Source: Diploptera punctata
Taxonomy: Eukaryota > Arthropoda > Insecta > Blattodea > Blaberidae
NCBI GenBank assembly: GCA_030220185.1
Contig: JASPKZ010007249.1
Span: forward strand, 1,860,001 to 1,924,000
DNA length: 64,000 nt
Reading direction: 5' to 3'
In this document: positions 62,461 to 64,000 of the stretch, piece by piece
Position numbering within the stretch: position 1 is the first letter of the stretch
How the letters are laid out: every line of letters starts with the position of its first letter
Made by a program: the position numbers and the translations under genes
Notes under the pieces: model-generated
Told to the model about the DNA's origin: nothing
The model's input: the letters and a program-made list of their open reading frames with translations, nothing else
Database searches by the model: none

Positions 62461-62899
62461 AGATATAAGTCACATAAATAAATCTCAGGTCTGAAATAAA
62501 GGAGGTATCTGAGCAAAATTTGTCAGATCTTTCACTCCCAGATTATTTGAATTGCAGTGTTAATGGCCATAGCTTGTTAAAAGAGTGTTGTTAAATAAAA
62601 TACAAACTAATTAGATGTTAGTTGGAAAAGATTTCCCAACTTTTCATGTTAGTGGAACATTACTATACAGCTGATTACCAGTTACCTTGTTATGTTGCTA
62701 AGTTTAGTGATATTTTTCTTAACAATATCAAAATCATCTTTGAAAGTACTTATTGCAGATCTTATGGTGTACATTGTTGTCATCATCATTTGGAGTTTGT
62801 TCTGTAACTCATTTTCAGCTACAGATTTGGTTTCTGTAAAAAAATAGCATAGAGAAATAAGTTGTAAATTTATTTTTAAATATAATTTACTAACTGATT

Positions 62900-63394
62900 A
62901 CCCAGCATTACCAGAGTATCCCAACATTTTTAATTAATTGCTATATGCCAAGTTTGATTTCAATGAAACAAAAATTGGGGTTGGTAGAGCATTAATGGAC
63001 GATGACATTGCATGTGATGTCCCACTGCCTCTTACGATAGTGAATCTAGCGTTGCCTGGGAATTTACTTATCCCGATCTTGGCATCAGTGAGCTGAAAGA
63101 CAAAAATGGTTATTGTGAGTTATCCATAAAAGATAGACATATGCTGTCATGGACTTTTTTGTAGAATTTTTTGAGATATTCAATTCTATGTACATCAATT
63201 TGGTGTATTTGTTATGGTTTAGGCAGAGGGGCCATTTAAGCATCCAAAAAAACTACTTTAGTGCACCAATGCACTTTTTTTAGCTCCAGCCCTATAGTAC
63301 GTATGGTAATATGATATATACATTAATTATCCAGAAAAATTCACCAAATGATGGTGAAAACCCCATTCAAATCAGTCAAGTAGTTTTTGAGTCC
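62900..63394. repeat. unclassified repeat or LINE 3' region (left part)
   Basis: CCAAGTTTGATTTCAATGAA, ATTGCATGTGATGTCCCACT and ATCAGTCAAGTAGTTTTTGA are phrases of the kind found in non-coding 3' parts of LINEs; after the SINE it ends with (GACA)n and ACACTTATTTTTATAAATAA (63755-63805). No ORF of length. Confidence 0.45.
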
Positions 63395-63737
63395 GCCCCG
63401 CGCCGTAGCCGAGCGGTTAAGGTAGGAAGCCTTGGCGCAGAGCTACGGGACTTGCACTGGTTCGAGTCTCCATGGGGGAAGAAATTTTCTCATGGTATAT
63501 CGGCCAGTATGGGACCGGTGCCCACCCAGCATCGTGATGCATTTGGGTAGCTACAATAAGTAGCGGCTCCAGGTTGAGAAAACCAGCTATAACAGCTGGG
63601 AGACTCGACTTGCTGACCACATGTCACCCCTACACTGGCTGATTATCATCTACCTCTGTGATTGACACATGTGGATGTGAGGCCAGCAGCGGCTGGTAGG
63701 CTAAGGGCCTTGTAGGCCTGTCATGCCAGGAGTTAGT
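63395..63737 (+). repeat. SINE-D insertion with 14-bp target-site duplication
   Basis: tRNA-like head (GCCGTAGCCGAGCGGTTAAG, box B CTGGTTCGAGTCTCC), body with CATGGTATATCGGCCAGTAT and GGTTGAGAAAACCAGCTATA, end GGCCTGTCATGCCAGGAG. TAGTTTTTGAGTCC at 63381-63394 and 63738-63751 is the target-site duplication. Confidence 0.9.
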
Positions 63738-63814
63738 TAGTTTTTGAGTCCATAAAGGACAGACAGACAGACAGACTGACTCACACTTATTTTTATAAAT
63801 AAAGATTAAATTAT

Positions 63815-64000
63815 GATAATCTTGTAGAAGATTTCCGGGCTGTTGGCCATGGTCTTGAGGCTTGCAGTTCTCCGACGTTTCGCCAGAGACTGCGTCTGGC
63901 ATCCTCAAGGGTTGTCTTGAGACTGGCAATTTTGTCGACTACCTACCCTATTATACATTTATCCGCTACGTGTTCTCTGCATGGTCCGTTACTTCGTACA
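63815..64000 (-). mobile_element. PLE-G 3' end, running out of the window
   Basis: ATGATAATCTTGTAGAAGAT, CCGGGCTGTTGGCCATGGTC and, at the right, ACGTGTTCTCTGCATGGTCC as in 22120-21950. The coding part should follow beyond 64000. Confidence 0.8.
63868..63914 (-). ncRNA. hammerhead-like core (PLE-G)
   Basis: Minus: CCC, TTGAGGA (63908-63902), T, stem II GCCAG/CTGGC, GAAA (63881-63878), C, GTC (63876-63874), GGAG. C3 is T; the CCC/GGA stem I adjoins the core. All PLE-G copies here share this T. Confidence 0.5.

Noticed and set aside
62934..63092. Possible minus-strand exon (LTDAKIGISKFPG...) after a CTTTCAG acceptor
   Set aside because: It lies in a stretch with wording of repetitive LINE 3' regions, has no donor or partner exon, and matches no family I know.
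1..64000. CRISPR arrays, operons, bacterial promoters or terminators
   Set aside because: There are spliced exons, SINEs, LINEs and mariners; the repeated boxes are not evenly spaced and the hairpins are transposon ends, not terminators.

Overview
The window reads as a piece of a large, AT-rich, intron-rich and very repeat-rich animal genome, most likely an arthropod and probably an insect. The evidence is host exons with GT-AG introns of 1-10 kb, tRNA-derived SINEs, mariner-type DNA transposons, LINE fragments and many Penelope-like elements (PLEs). I see no bacterial gene organisation.

Two host genes are visible. On the + strand, nine exons between 6405 and 45993 splice in frame into about 591 codons of a MAP3K4 (MEKK4/MTK1)-type MAP kinase kinase kinase. 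They cover the N-terminal and central regulatory part and stop, in mid-codon, at the first residues of the kinase glycine loop. The kinase exons are not seen in the remaining 18 kb. On the - strand, five exons between 61223 and 49548 encode a fibrinogen C-terminal (FReD) domain, complete to its stop codon; its upstream exons probably lie to the right.

Almost everything else is mobile DNA. PLE copies fall into several sub-families, named A to G here only for convenience: A at 480-3165 and 25620-29210; B at 8340-9800, 12520-13060, 14520-14680 and 44780-44905; C at 7670-8310, 13980-14400, 21540-21905 and 55780-56045; D at 14790-15650, 19140-19760, 29490-30120, 32445-32710 and 49760-49985; E at 31115-31395, 40240-40925 and 52830-53600; F at 37950-39035; G at 21930-23180, 46940-47175 and 63815-64000. 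Most are snap-back (inverted) dimers or short hairpins whose ends carry a repeated CCTCATA / TATGAGGT box. Coding copies show PLE reverse transcriptase (YVDD) followed by a GIY-YIG endonuclease.

The most interesting signal is that the 3' regions of nearly all these PLE sub-families carry a hammerhead-ribozyme core: CTGANGA, a 4-7 bp stem II, GAAA, a tiny palindromic stem III, and a GTC, ATC, GTT or ATT cleavage triplet. They share one unusual extra base after CTGANGA. Several copies keep every core base; others show matched, lineage-specific core losses. A second unusual family is a 119-bp tRNA-like unit with about 24-bp terminal inverted repeats, present in many copies and often as mirror-image pairs.

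Layout: 1-6400 PLE-A fold-back, long inverted repeat, SINEs; 6405-12082 MAP3K4 exons 1-2 with PLE hairpins; 12.1-17.5 kb tRNA-like units and PLEs; 17.5-23.7 kb exons 3-4 with LINE, SINE and PLE-G; 23.9-30.1 kb nested LINE and PLE cluster; 33.5-34.0 kb exons 5-6; 34.0-35.7 kb Tc1/mariner copy; 39.8-46.0 kb exons 7-9 amid tRNA-like units; 46-64 kb transposon remnants around the FReD gene.
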